Source: Mycobacterium sp. 1245805.9
GTDB taxonomy: Bacteria > Actinomycetota > Actinomycetes > Mycobacteriales > Mycobacteriaceae
Direction of reading: 5' to 3'
NCBI RefSeq assembly: GCF_001672915.1
Contig: NZ_LZKR01000171.1
Location: 1 to 64,000 of the forward strand
DNA length: 64,000 bases
Shown: piece after piece, positions 33,159 through 41,043 of the stretch
How the letters are laid out: every line of letters begins with the position of its first letter
Numbering within the stretch: position 1 is the stretch's first letter
Position numbers and translations under genes: made by a program
Notes under the pieces: generated by a model
The model's database searches: none
Told to the model about the DNA's origin: nothing
The model's input: the letters and a program-made list of their open reading frames with translations, nothing else

Positions 33159-34219
33159 TGCAACCCGTCCCCAGCCCCTTCGCCGACGACATCGACGAGG
33201 CCTTTCCCACCGCGATCGACCCGCTTGCGTTGTCGCTCAACGAGAATCCGTTCCCGCCGTTGCCGGCGGTGCGCTCGGCGCTGATCCGCTCGATCTACGC
33301 GGTCAACCGGTATCCGGAGTTCTTGCCCGAACGGCTGCGCGGCCTGATCGCCGGCCACGCCGGCCTGCCGGCCGAACAGGTGGTGCTCGGTGCCGGCGCG
33401 ACGGGCGTCGCGCTGCAGGCCCTGCACGCGCTGACCGTCCCGGGCGACACGGTGGCGATGTCGTCGCCGACCTTCGACGGTTATCCGATCATCGCCCGGA
33501 TGGCGCGGCTGACCCCGCTGCTCGTCCCCCTCGACGCGGACGGCCACAACAACCTCGACGGGCTGGCCGACGCCGCAGCGGATGCCCGCGTGGTCGTGCT
33601 GTGCCGCCCGCACAACCCGACCGGCACGCTGGAGAGCGCGGACGAGGTGACGCGGTTTTTGCGCCGGGTCCCGCGAGACACCGTCGTGCTGCTCGACGAG
33701 GCCTACATCGAGTTCGCCGCGCCCGAGCACCGCATCGACATCGCGGCGCTGCTCGCGGATTTCCCGAACGTGGTCGTGGTGCGGACGTTCTCCAAGGCCT
33801 ACGGCCTGGCCGGGCTGCGCATCGGCTACGGGCTCGCGTCGCCCGAGCTGGCCGCGACCCTGTGGTCCCAACAGTTGCCGTTCGGCATCGCGCTGACCAG
33901 CCTGCTGGCGGTCGCGGCGTCGTACGACGCCGAAGACCAACTGCAGCAACGGATCCAGTCGATCAACGCCGAACGCCGCTATCTGCGGATGCGGCTGAGC
34001 GCGTTGGACGTCTACACCACGGACGCCCACGCGAACTTCATGTACCTGCCCTTGAGGGGTGGGCGGGGTCCGTCATGGCATGAGGTGTTCGCGGACAGCG
34101 GGCTGCACGTCCGCCACTACCCGGACGGCGGCGCGCGGATCACCGTGGGTAACCGCGCGTCGACCCTGGCGGTGCTGTCGGCTATAGGAAAGGCCCCGCT
34201 TCGGTCCCAGATGCGGTAA
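33158..34219 (+). CDS. HisC-like PLP-dependent aminotransferase
   Basis: A 353-residue class I/II aminotransferase resembling histidinol-phosphate aminotransferase. Motifs: SLNENPFPP near the start, RPHNPTGT, DEAYIEF (PLP pyridine N partner Asp), SKAYGLAGLRIGYG with the Schiff-base Lys at about K213, and the C-terminal Arg in ARITVGN. Being in a ThDP/KAS III operon rather than a his operon, it probably aminates a keto intermediate of that pathway (inference). It overlaps the previous stop by one base. Confidence 0.87.
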   Translation: MQPVPSPFADDIDEAFPTAIDPLALSLNENPFPPLPAVRSALIRSIYAVNRYPEFLPERLRGLIAGHAGLPAEQVVLGAGATGVALQALHALTVPGDTVAMSSPTFDGYPIIARMARLTPLLVPLDADGHNNLDGLADAAADARVVVLCRPHNPTGTLESADEVTRFLRRVPRDTVVLLDEAYIEFAAPEHRIDIAALLADFPNVVVVRTFSKAYGLAGLRIGYGLASPELAATLWSQQLPFGIALTSLLAVAASYDAEDQLQQRIQSINAERRYLRMRLSALDVYTTDAHANFMYLPLRGGRGPSWHEVFADSGLHVRHYPDGGARITVGNRASTLAVLSAIGKAPLRSQMR

Positions 34220-34227
34220 GAAAGGGC

Positions 34228-34725
34228 GTGGCCGCATCGAAACGCGATCCGATCGCCGCGGCGCGGGCCAACTGGGAGCGCGCCGGCTGGGGCGACGTGT
34301 CGGACGGCATGGTCGCCGTCACCTCGGTGATGCGCGCGCACCAGATACTGCTGGCCCGCGTCGAGACCGCGCTGCGCCCCTACGACCTGAGCTTCTCCCG
34401 CTACGAGTTGCTGCGGCTGCTGGCGTTCAGCCGGACCGGTGCGCTGCCGATCACCAAGGCGTCCGATCGCCTGCAGGTGCACGTGACCAGCGTGACCCAC
34501 GCCATCCGCCGGCTGGAGGCCGACGGGCTGGTTCAGCGGGTGCCGCACCCCACCGACGGGCGCACGACGCTGGTGGCCATCACCGACCTCGGCCGCTCCA
34601 CCGTCGAGGACGCCACCGTCACGCTCAACGAGCAGGTGTTCGCCGACATCGGAATGGACGCCGCCGAATCGCAGGCGCTGGTGTCGTCCATCGAAACGTT
34701 GCGCCGCAATGCGGGCGACTTCTGA
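34228..34725 (+). CDS. MarR family transcriptional regulator
   Basis: A 165-residue winged-helix regulator. The DNA-binding part is at about residues 60-105: LRLLAFSRTGALPITKASDRLQVHVTSV in pieces, then IRRLEADGLVQRVPHPTDGRTTLV, the classic MarR wing. GTG 34228 lies 8 bases after the aminotransferase, so it is co-transcribed with the ThDP operon and may regulate it. It occupies the place of M. tuberculosis Rv0737, meaning the upstream four genes are an addition to, or a loss from, that locus. Confidence 0.9.
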   Translation: MAASKRDPIAAARANWERAGWGDVSDGMVAVTSVMRAHQILLARVETALRPYDLSFSRYELLRLLAFSRTGALPITKASDRLQVHVTSVTHAIRRLEADGLVQRVPHPTDGRTTLVAITDLGRSTVEDATVTLNEQVFADIGMDAAESQALVSSIETLRRNAGDF

Positions 34726-34753
34726 CGATCTGAAAGGCAGGAGGCGGTTTCCC

Positions 34754-35302
34754 ATGGACCCACTAGTTGCTCACCAGCGCGCACAGGAAGCGTTCGCCGG
34801 CGTCCTCGCCAAGGTCAGCCCCGATCGGTACCGCGGCCCAACGCCGTGCTCGGAGTGGACGATTCGTGACCTTATCGAGCACGTCATCGGCGGCAACGAG
34901 CGCGTCGCGATATGGGCAGGCCGCGCCGAGAAGCCGGCCGCCCGGCCCGACGACATCATGGCGGCGCATCGGGCCGCCGCCGCGGCCGCACAGGAGGTCT
35001 TCGCCGGACCCGACGGGATGTCCACCATGTTCAAGCTGCCGTTCGGGGAGCTGCCCGGGCAGTTCTTCATCGGGCTGCGCACCTGCGACGTCCTCACCCA
35101 CGCATGGGATCTCGCGGCCGCCACCGGCCAGTCCACCGATCTCGATCCCGAGCTGGCGGCCGAGCAGCTCGCCGCGGCGCGCGCGTTCGTGGGCCCCCAG
35201 TTCCGCGGGCCGGACAAGCCCTTCGCCGCGGAACAGCCGTGCTCGGATGAGAGCCCGCCGGCCGATCAGCTGGCCGCGTTCCTCGGGCGAAAGGCGGAGT
35301 GA
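34754..35302 (+). CDS. TIGR03086-type mycothiol-dependent maleylpyruvate isomerase-like protein
   Basis: A 182-residue DinB/MDMPI-like protein of the actinobacterial TIGR03086 family (M. tuberculosis Rv0738 by position and length). It has the typical TPCSEWTIRDLIEHVIGG block, where the His is a likely metal ligand, and LRTCDVLTHAWDLAAATG with another His. ATG 34754 is chosen because AGGCAGGAGG precedes it and the protein then begins MDPLVAHQRA. Function is not established; metal-dependent thiol-related chemistry is a family-level guess. Confidence 0.85.
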   Translation: MDPLVAHQRAQEAFAGVLAKVSPDRYRGPTPCSEWTIRDLIEHVIGGNERVAIWAGRAEKPAARPDDIMAAHRAAAAAAQEVFAGPDGMSTMFKLPFGELPGQFFIGLRTCDVLTHAWDLAAATGQSTDLDPELAAEQLAAARAFVGPQFRGPDKPFAAEQPCSDESPPADQLAAFLGRKAE

Positions 35303-35317
35303 CGCGGGGCTTTTTGC

Positions 35318-36193
35318 TCAGCTGTCGCGCAGCATCTCGATGACGGCGCTGAAGTCCTTGTCCGCGTGGTCGGCCGCAAACTTGGCGTAGATCTCGGCGG
35401 CGTGCGTGCCCAGCGGCGCGGCCGAACCGGTGGACGTGACGGCGTCCATCGCCAGGCCCAGGTCCTTGTTCATCAGCGCCGTCGCGAAGCCGGGCTTGAA
35501 GTCGTTGTTGGCCGGCGAGGTCGGGACCGGGCCCGGCACCGGGCAGTTGGTGTGCACCGCCCAGCAATTGCCCGTCGCGCCGGTGATGACGTCGAACAGC
35601 GATTGGGCGGACAGCCCCAGCTTCTCGGCCAGCACGAACGCCTCGCCGACCGCGATCTGCTGCACCGCCAGCACCATGTTGTTGCACACCTTGGCGGCCT
35701 GGCCCGCGCCGGCCGCGCCGCAGTGAATGACCTTGCCCGCCATGGGTTCCAGCACCGGACGGGCCCGCTGCACCGCGGACTCGTCGCCGCCCACCATGAA
35801 CGCCAGCGTGCCCGCGACGGCGCCCTTGACCCCGCCGGAGACCGGCGCGTCCAGCTGCGCGATCCCGTGCCCCTCGGCCAGCGCGTGCACCTCGCGGGCG
35901 TCGCTGACCGAAATCGTGGAGCTGTCGATGAACAGCGCGCCCGCGTGCGCGGCGGGCAGGATGTCGGCGTAGCAGCGCTTCACGATATCGCCGTTGGGCA
36001 GCATGGTGATCACCACGTCCGCGTCGGCCACCGCCTCGGCGGCGCTGTCGAAGACGGTGACGCCGGCCTCGGCCGCCGCGGACAACGCCGCCGGCACGGG
36101 ATCGAATCCGCGCACGGTGTGACCGGCGGTGACCAGGTTCGTCGACATCGGGCCGCCCATGTGGCCCAAGCCCAGGAACGCAATCCGGGTCAT
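35318..36193 (-). CDS. mmsB: 3-hydroxyisobutyrate dehydrogenase
   Basis: Oxidises 3-hydroxyisobutyrate to methylmalonate semialdehyde in valine degradation; 291 residues. N-terminal NAD motif IAFLGLGHMGGPM, the substrate-binding DAPVSGGVKGAVAGTL, and the catalytic Lys in GAGQAAKVCNNMVLA are present. Last gene of mmsA-fadE9-mmsB, 13 bases after fadE9 (M. tuberculosis Rv0751c). Confidence 0.95.
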   Translation of the reverse strand: MTRIAFLGLGHMGGPMSTNLVTAGHTVRGFDPVPAALSAAAEAGVTVFDSAAEAVADADVVITMLPNGDIVKRCYADILPAAHAGALFIDSSTISVSDAREVHALAEGHGIAQLDAPVSGGVKGAVAGTLAFMVGGDESAVQRARPVLEPMAGKVIHCGAAGAGQAAKVCNNMVLAVQQIAVGEAFVLAEKLGLSAQSLFDVITGATGNCWAVHTNCPVPGPVPTSPANNDFKPGFATALMNKDLGLAMDAVTSTGSAAPLGTHAAEIYAKFAADHADKDFSAVIEMLRDS

Positions 36194-36206
36194 CTATGAG
36201 CCCTTT

Positions 36207-37367
36207 CTACGCGCTCGCCCTGAATCGGGAGGCCTCGGCGCGGCCGATGACAACCCGCATGATCTCGTTGGTGCCTTCCAGGATTCGATGCACCCGCAGG
36301 TCGCGGACGATCTTTTCCAGGCCGTACTCGCGCAGATAGCCGTAGCCGCCGTGCAGTTGCAGGGCCTTGTCGGCGACCTCGAAGCAGGTGTCGGTGACGT
36401 AACGCTTGGCCATCGCGCACAGCTCGACCTTGTCCGGGTCGTCGGCGTCCAACGCGCTTGCGGCCCGCCACAACATCATTCGCGACGTCTGCAGCCCGGT
36501 GGCCATGTCGGCCAGGGTGAACCGGACGGTCGGCTCGTCGAGCAGCGAGTTGCCGAACGCGTGGCGCTCGCGCACGTAGGAGCCGGCCTTGTCGAAGGCG
36601 GCCTGCGCGCCGCCCAGCGAGCACGCCGCGATGTTGAGGCGACCGCCGTTGAGGCCGTTCATGGCGATGCCGAACCCGGCGCCCTCGCCGTCCGCGCCGC
36701 CCAGCATCGCGTCGGCGGGCACCCGCACCCCCTCGAGGATCACCTGCGCGGTAGGCTGGGCGTGCCAGCCCATCTTCTCCTCGAGCGCACCGAAACTCAG
36801 CCCGGGAGTGCCCTTTTCGACGATGAAGGCGGAGATGCCGCGCGGCCCCTCACCCCCGGTCCTCGCCATCACCACGTACACGTCCGAGGCACCCGCGCCG
36901 GAGATGAACTGCTTGACGCCGTCGAGCACGTAATCGCCGCCCTCCTTGACCGCGCGGGTGCTCAGCGCGCTGGCGTCGGAGCCGGCGCCCGGCTCGGTGA
37001 GGCAGTAGCTGGCGATGGCGTCCATCGGCGCCAACCGCGGGATCCATTCCTTGCGTTGTTCGGCGGTGCCGAAGCTGTCGATCATCCACGCGCACATGTT
37101 GTGAATGGAGAGGAACGCAGCGGTCACGGGGTCGGCGATCGCGAGTTGCTCGAAGATGCGGACCCCGTCGAGCCGGCGCAGGCCGCTGCCCCCGACGTCC
37201 TCGCGGCAGTAGATGGCCGCCATGCCGAGCTCGGCGGCCTCGCGCAGCACGTCGGTCGGGAAGTGCTTGGTGGCGTCCCAGTCCAGGGCGTGCGGCGCGA
37301 GGCGCTTGGCGGCGAACGCGGCCGCCGTCTCGGTGATGACCCGCTCGTCGTCGTTCAGGGTGAACAT
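36207..37367 (-). CDS. fadE9: Acyl-CoA dehydrogenase (isobutyryl-CoA type)
   Basis: A 386-residue FAD-dependent acyl-CoA dehydrogenase. Blocks: YCLTEPGAGSDASAL (FAD/substrate), LEEKMGWHAQPTAQVIL, QLHGGYGYLREYGLEKIVRD and the C-terminal ILEGTNEIMRVVIGR. The operon context with mmsA and mmsB indicates isobutyryl-CoA as substrate in valine catabolism. It starts 7 bases after mmsA (M. tuberculosis Rv0752c). Confidence 0.93.
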   Translation of the reverse strand: MFTLNDDERVITETAAAFAAKRLAPHALDWDATKHFPTDVLREAAELGMAAIYCREDVGGSGLRRLDGVRIFEQLAIADPVTAAFLSIHNMCAWMIDSFGTAEQRKEWIPRLAPMDAIASYCLTEPGAGSDASALSTRAVKEGGDYVLDGVKQFISGAGASDVYVVMARTGGEGPRGISAFIVEKGTPGLSFGALEEKMGWHAQPTAQVILEGVRVPADAMLGGADGEGAGFGIAMNGLNGGRLNIAACSLGGAQAAFDKAGSYVRERHAFGNSLLDEPTVRFTLADMATGLQTSRMMLWRAASALDADDPDKVELCAMAKRYVTDTCFEVADKALQLHGGYGYLREYGLEKIVRDLRVHRILEGTNEIMRVVIGRAEASRFRASA

Positions 37368-37374
37368 GACGCGC

Positions 37375-38895
37375 CTAATTCATTGTCGGGATGACGAATT
37401 CGGCGCCATCCTTGATGCCCGACGGCCACCGCGACGTGACGGTCTTGACCTTGGTGTAGAACTGGATCGACGCTGGCCCGTGCTGGTTCAGGTCGCCGAA
37501 GCCCGAGCGCTTCCAGCCGCCGAAGGTGTGGTAGGCCACCGGCACCGGGATCGGCACGTTGACGCCGACCATGCCGACCTGCACGCGCGAGACGAAGTCG
37601 CGGGCGGTGTCGCCGTCGCGGGTGAAGACCGCCACGCCATTGCCGTACTCGTGCTCGGAGGGAAGCCGCAGCGCCTCTTCGTAGTCGTGCGCCCTTACGA
37701 TGCACAGCACCGGCCCGAAGATCTCGTCGGTGTAGATCGACATCTCCGGGGTGACATGGTCGAAAAGGGTTGGGCCGATGAAGAATCCGCCCTCCAGGCT
37801 GGTGTCGCCGAACGTCAGGTCGTCGCTGGCCCGCTCGCGGCCGTCGATCACCAGCTCGGCACCGGCGGCCACACCCTGGCCGATATAGTCGCGTACCCGC
37901 GCCAGCGCAGCATCGGTGACCAGCGGGCCGTAGTCGGCCTTCGGGTCCAGGCTGTGGCCGACGCGCAGGTTGTTGATCCGCTCGATCAGCCTGGCGCGCA
38001 ACCGATCCGCGGTCTGCTCGCCGACCGGAACCGCGACGCTGATCGCCATGCAGCGTTCGCCGGCGCTGCCGTAACCGGCGCCGATCAGCGCGTCGACGGC
38101 CTGGTCGAGGTCGGCGTCGGGCATCACGATCATGTGGTTCTTGGCGCCGCCGAAGCATTGCGACCGCTTGCCGGTGGCCGCGGCGGTGGAATAGATGTAG
38201 TGGGCGATGTCGGAGCTGCCGACGAACCCGACGGCCTTGATGTCGGGGTGGTGCAGGATCGCGTCGACGGCCTCCTTGTCGCCGTGCACGACCTGGAACA
38301 CGCCCGGCGGCAGTCCGGCCTCCAAGAACAGCTCGGCCAACCGCACCGGCACCGACGGGTCACGCTCACTGGGCTTGAGCACGAACGCGTTTCCGCACGC
38401 CAGCGCGGGCCCGGCCTTCCATAGCGGGATCATCGCCGGGAAGTTGAACGGGGTGATGCCCGCGACCACACCCAGCGGCTGGCGCAGCGAGTAGACATCG
38501 ATGCCCGGCCCCGCGCCCTCGCTGTACTCGCCCTTGAGCAGGTGCGGGATCCCGATGCAGAACTCGATGACCTCGATGCCGCGCTGGATGTCGCCCTTGG
38601 AGTCGGCCACCGTCTTGCCGTGCTCGAGCGACAGCAGCTCGGCCAGCTCGTCGCTGTTCTTGTTGACCAGCTCGATGAAGCGCATCATCACGCGGGCGCG
38701 TCGCTGCGGATTCCATGCCGCCCAATCCTTTTGGGCCTCGACGGCCGAGGCCACCGCCGCGTCGACGTCGGCCTTGCCGGCCATCGGAACCTTCGCCTGC
38801 ACTTCGCCGGTGCTGGGGTTCAAGACGTCGGCGGTGCGGCCGGACTGGCCGGCGGTGCGCTTCCCATCGATGAAGTGCGGGATCTGTGTGGTCAT
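37375..38895 (-). CDS. mmsA: Methylmalonate-semialdehyde dehydrogenase (CoA-acylating)
   Basis: Converts methylmalonate semialdehyde and CoA to propionyl-CoA; 506 residues in the aldehyde dehydrogenase superfamily. Features: TPFNFPAMIPLWKAGPALACG, KPSERDPSVP, GFVGSSDIAHYIY, catalytic Cys in GYGSAGERCMAIS, and EIFGPVLCIV. ATG at complement 38895 gives the family start MTTQIPHFIDGKR; the in-frame codons upstream are not conserved-looking. First gene of the valine operon (M. tuberculosis Rv0753c). Confidence 0.95.
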   Translation of the reverse strand: MTTQIPHFIDGKRTAGQSGRTADVLNPSTGEVQAKVPMAGKADVDAAVASAVEAQKDWAAWNPQRRARVMMRFIELVNKNSDELAELLSLEHGKTVADSKGDIQRGIEVIEFCIGIPHLLKGEYSEGAGPGIDVYSLRQPLGVVAGITPFNFPAMIPLWKAGPALACGNAFVLKPSERDPSVPVRLAELFLEAGLPPGVFQVVHGDKEAVDAILHHPDIKAVGFVGSSDIAHYIYSTAAATGKRSQCFGGAKNHMIVMPDADLDQAVDALIGAGYGSAGERCMAISVAVPVGEQTADRLRARLIERINNLRVGHSLDPKADYGPLVTDAALARVRDYIGQGVAAGAELVIDGRERASDDLTFGDTSLEGGFFIGPTLFDHVTPEMSIYTDEIFGPVLCIVRAHDYEEALRLPSEHEYGNGVAVFTRDGDTARDFVSRVQVGMVGVNVPIPVPVAYHTFGGWKRSGFGDLNQHGPASIQFYTKVKTVTSRWPSGIKDGAEFVIPTMN

Positions 38896-38969
38896 GGTGC
38901 CCTCGAGTCGTCGTTGCGCGTCGAATACTTGCATATCCTAGTAACGCGGCTCGGGCGTTGGCAAGGCGG

Positions 38970-39461
38970 TCAGTGCTTGCGTACGACGCGCTCGGCCTCG
39001 CCGGGCTTCCAGATCGTGATGTCCAGGTGGCCATCGGTCACCTCGACCGCGGACGCACCGGTCAGGGCGGCCCGGTAGAAGTGATCGAACTCCTGCCCTC
39101 GAATGTCCAGGCCGGTCTGGTGGTAGAGGGCTTCGGCGAACCGTTGCTGCAAGGCCCTGTCCGGGATGTCTTCGACAACGCCGAACAGCTTCGCGTCGCC
39201 GTCCTTGACCTCGGTGTCGACGGTGGCGGTGTGCAGGCAGAAGCGCGGATCGCGAGACAGGTCATGGAATTTCGTCGTATCGGGCATGCCCACGATCCAG
39301 AGCTGATCCTCGAACACCCTCGGTTCGATCGGGCTGATCCGGGGAAAGCCGTCCGAGCGAAGCGTGCCCAGCATGCACAGGTTGCCGGTGGCGCTGTGGC
39401 GGCGGGTGAACGTGGTCGCGATTCGCGGAGCGGCCTGGGTGAACTCCCTCCAGCTGATCAT
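38970..39461 (-). CDS. Pyridoxamine 5'-phosphate oxidase-fold protein
   Basis: A 163-residue split-beta-barrel protein of the PNPOx-like flavin/F420/heme-binding superfamily. Sequence such as GNLCMLGTLRSDGFPRISPIE and VDTEVKDGDAKLFGVVED fits. Cofactor and substrate are unknown; in mycobacteria many such proteins bind F420 or heme. It stands alone between mmsA and a reductase gene, both in the same direction. Confidence 0.8.
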   Translation of the reverse strand: MISWREFTQAAPRIATTFTRRHSATGNLCMLGTLRSDGFPRISPIEPRVFEDQLWIVGMPDTTKFHDLSRDPRFCLHTATVDTEVKDGDAKLFGVVEDIPDRALQQRFAEALYHQTGLDIRGQEFDHFYRAALTGASAVEVTDGHLDITIWKPGEAERVVRKH

Positions 39462-39476
39462 GGTCGCGACCGTAGT

Positions 39477-40355
39477 TCAGACCGGGTAGTTTCCGGCCTC
39501 CAGGTCCTCCAGCAGGCTCGGGTGGGTAGGCCGCCAGCCGAATCTCTCCTGGGTCAGCGCGCTCGAGGCCGGCTGGTCCAGGGCGTAGACGGCGCCGAGG
39601 GGCCCGAAATGCTCGGCGGGGACCGACGCCGCGGGGAGACCGAGCTGGCGCCCGATGGTCTCGGCCAGCGCGCGCATCGGGTCACCCTCGTCGCCGACGG
39701 CGTGCGCCACCGTCCCGGGATCGGCCTGTTCGAGGACCAGGCGGAAGAGCAGGGCGGCGTCGAGGACGTGCACGGCCGGCCAGCGCTGGGTGCCGTCGCC
39801 GACGTACCCGGACACACCGGTCCCTCGGGCGGCCGCGACGAGCAGGGAGGCGAACCCGCAGGGGCCGCCCGCCCGGTGGACGGAGCGGGGGAGGCGGACC
39901 ACCGCCGACCGGACGTCGTTGCCGGCCAGCTGCAGGGCGGCCCGGGCGTTGCGGCCGCGCCCGCCGATGGGTCCGTCGGTCGGCGCCGCATCACGCTCGG
40001 TGGCGACGCGGCCGGCGAGGGCCGGCGTGCCCGAGGCCATGACGAACGGCTTGCCGCTCCCGGCGAGGGCGGCGCCGAACGTCTCGACCGCGGCCGCCTC
40101 CTGGGCGATCGCCCTTTCGAAGTCGCCGAAGTGCAGGAAGGCGAGGTGGACGACCCCGTCGGACTCCTTGGCGCCGACGCGCAGGCTCTCGGGGTCGTCG
40201 AGGTCGCCGCGCAGCACGCCGGCCCCCATCTCGGCGGCGGCCCGGGCCGACGCGTCGGAGCGGGCCAGCGCCAGGACCTGGTGGCCCGCCCCGATGAGCT
40301 CGGGAACGACCGCCGAGCCGACCCCGCCGGTGGCACCCGTGACGAAAACTCGCAT
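39477..40355 (-). CDS. NAD(P)-binding epimerase/NmrA-like reductase
   Basis: A 292-residue atypical SDR. The glycine motif VTGATGGVGSAVVPELI is at residues 5-21, with DLDDPESL after strand 3. No classical YxxxK is obvious, so it may be NmrA-like or an epimerase. It is divergent from a TetR gene across two matched operators, so expression is probably released by a TetR ligand. Substrate unknown. Confidence 0.83.
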   Translation of the reverse strand: MRVFVTGATGGVGSAVVPELIGAGHQVLALARSDASARAAAEMGAGVLRGDLDDPESLRVGAKESDGVVHLAFLHFGDFERAIAQEAAAVETFGAALAGSGKPFVMASGTPALAGRVATERDAAPTDGPIGGRGRNARAALQLAGNDVRSAVVRLPRSVHRAGGPCGFASLLVAAARGTGVSGYVGDGTQRWPAVHVLDAALLFRLVLEQADPGTVAHAVGDEGDPMRALAETIGRQLGLPAASVPAEHFGPLGAVYALDQPASSALTQERFGWRPTHPSLLEDLEAGNYPV

Positions 40356-40371
40356 GACACACTCCTCCAGT

Positions 40372-40391
40372 GATGGGACTAATGTCTCATC
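40372..40391. promoter_or_regulatory. TetR operator copy 1
   Basis: A 20-bp imperfect dyad beginning GATGGGAC and ending CTCATC. It matches the 20-bp copy at 40405-40424 in its left half. It lies 17 bases before the start codon of the epimerase-like gene, over its leader or promoter. Confidence 0.6.
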
Positions 40392-40404
40392 ACGCTACCA
40401 CGAT

Positions 40405-40424
40405 GATGGGATAAAGGTCCCATC
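40405..40424. promoter_or_regulatory. TetR operator copy 2
   Basis: A 20-bp dyad with perfect 7-base arms GATGGGA and TCCCATC around TAAAGG. It starts 33 bases (about three helical turns) from copy 1 and directly precedes TACGAT (40427-40432), a likely -10 ending 6 bases before the TetR ATG. Binding would block the TetR gene's own leaderless promoter. Confidence 0.65.
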
Positions 40425-40438
40425 GCTACGATGGCGGC

Positions 40439-41011
40439 ATGCCCCGCTGGGAACCCGATGCGCGTGCGCGCCTGGTCGAGGCGGCGCTGCACCTGTTCTC
40501 CGAGCAGGGCTACGACCGCACCACCGTCGCCGAGATCGCCGATCGGGCCGGCCTGACCAAGAGCACCTTCTTCCGGTATTTCCCCGACAAGCGGGAGGTG
40601 CTGGCGGCCGGGCAGGAGACGCTGTCGCGACTGCTCACCGAGGGCATCGCCTCGGCGCCCGCGGACGCCACTCCGCTCGAGGCGGTCGCCGCCGGGCTGG
40701 AGCGCGCGACCGGGGAGCTGGCGCCGTTCAATCGCGAGCTCGCTCCGCGGGTGAAGGCCGTCATCGCCACCAGCACCGAACTGCAGGAGCGCGATGCGCT
40801 CAAGCAGGTCGGCCTCGCCGCGGCCGTGGCGGACGCGCTGCGGGCGCGCGGCGTGCCGGAGCGGGTGGCCGCCCTGGCCGCCGAGCTGGGTGGGCTCGCG
40901 TTCAAAGAGGCGTTCGCCGAATGGGTTACGGCCGACGGTGACCGGAGCCTGGGCGAATTGGCCCGCGCGGCCCTGGAGGACCTGCGCACCGCGGCGGCCG
41001 AAATCCGCTGA
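40439..41011 (+). CDS. TetR family transcriptional regulator
   Basis: A 190-residue repressor. The N-terminal domain is a textbook TetR_N: ALHLFSEQGYDRTTVAEIADRAG then LTKSTFFRYFPDKREVL. The C-terminal ligand-binding domain is Ala-rich and not recognised further. It appears leaderless (TACGAT then ATG). It probably represses itself and the divergent epimerase-like gene through the two 20-bp operators. Confidence 0.92.
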   Translation: MPRWEPDARARLVEAALHLFSEQGYDRTTVAEIADRAGLTKSTFFRYFPDKREVLAAGQETLSRLLTEGIASAPADATPLEAVAAGLERATGELAPFNRELAPRVKAVIATSTELQERDALKQVGLAAAVADALRARGVPERVAALAAELGGLAFKEAFAEWVTADGDRSLGELARAALEDLRTAAAEIR

Positions 41012-41043
41012 ACCGACCCCGGGCCGATTAGCCTTGAGCCCGT

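Noticed and set aside
41009..41036. Third SigL-like site (TGAACC) before the flavoprotein gene
   Set aside because: The -35 is good, but the matching position 16 bases later reads GCCTTG rather than CGT; the TGA is simply the stop codon of the TetR gene.
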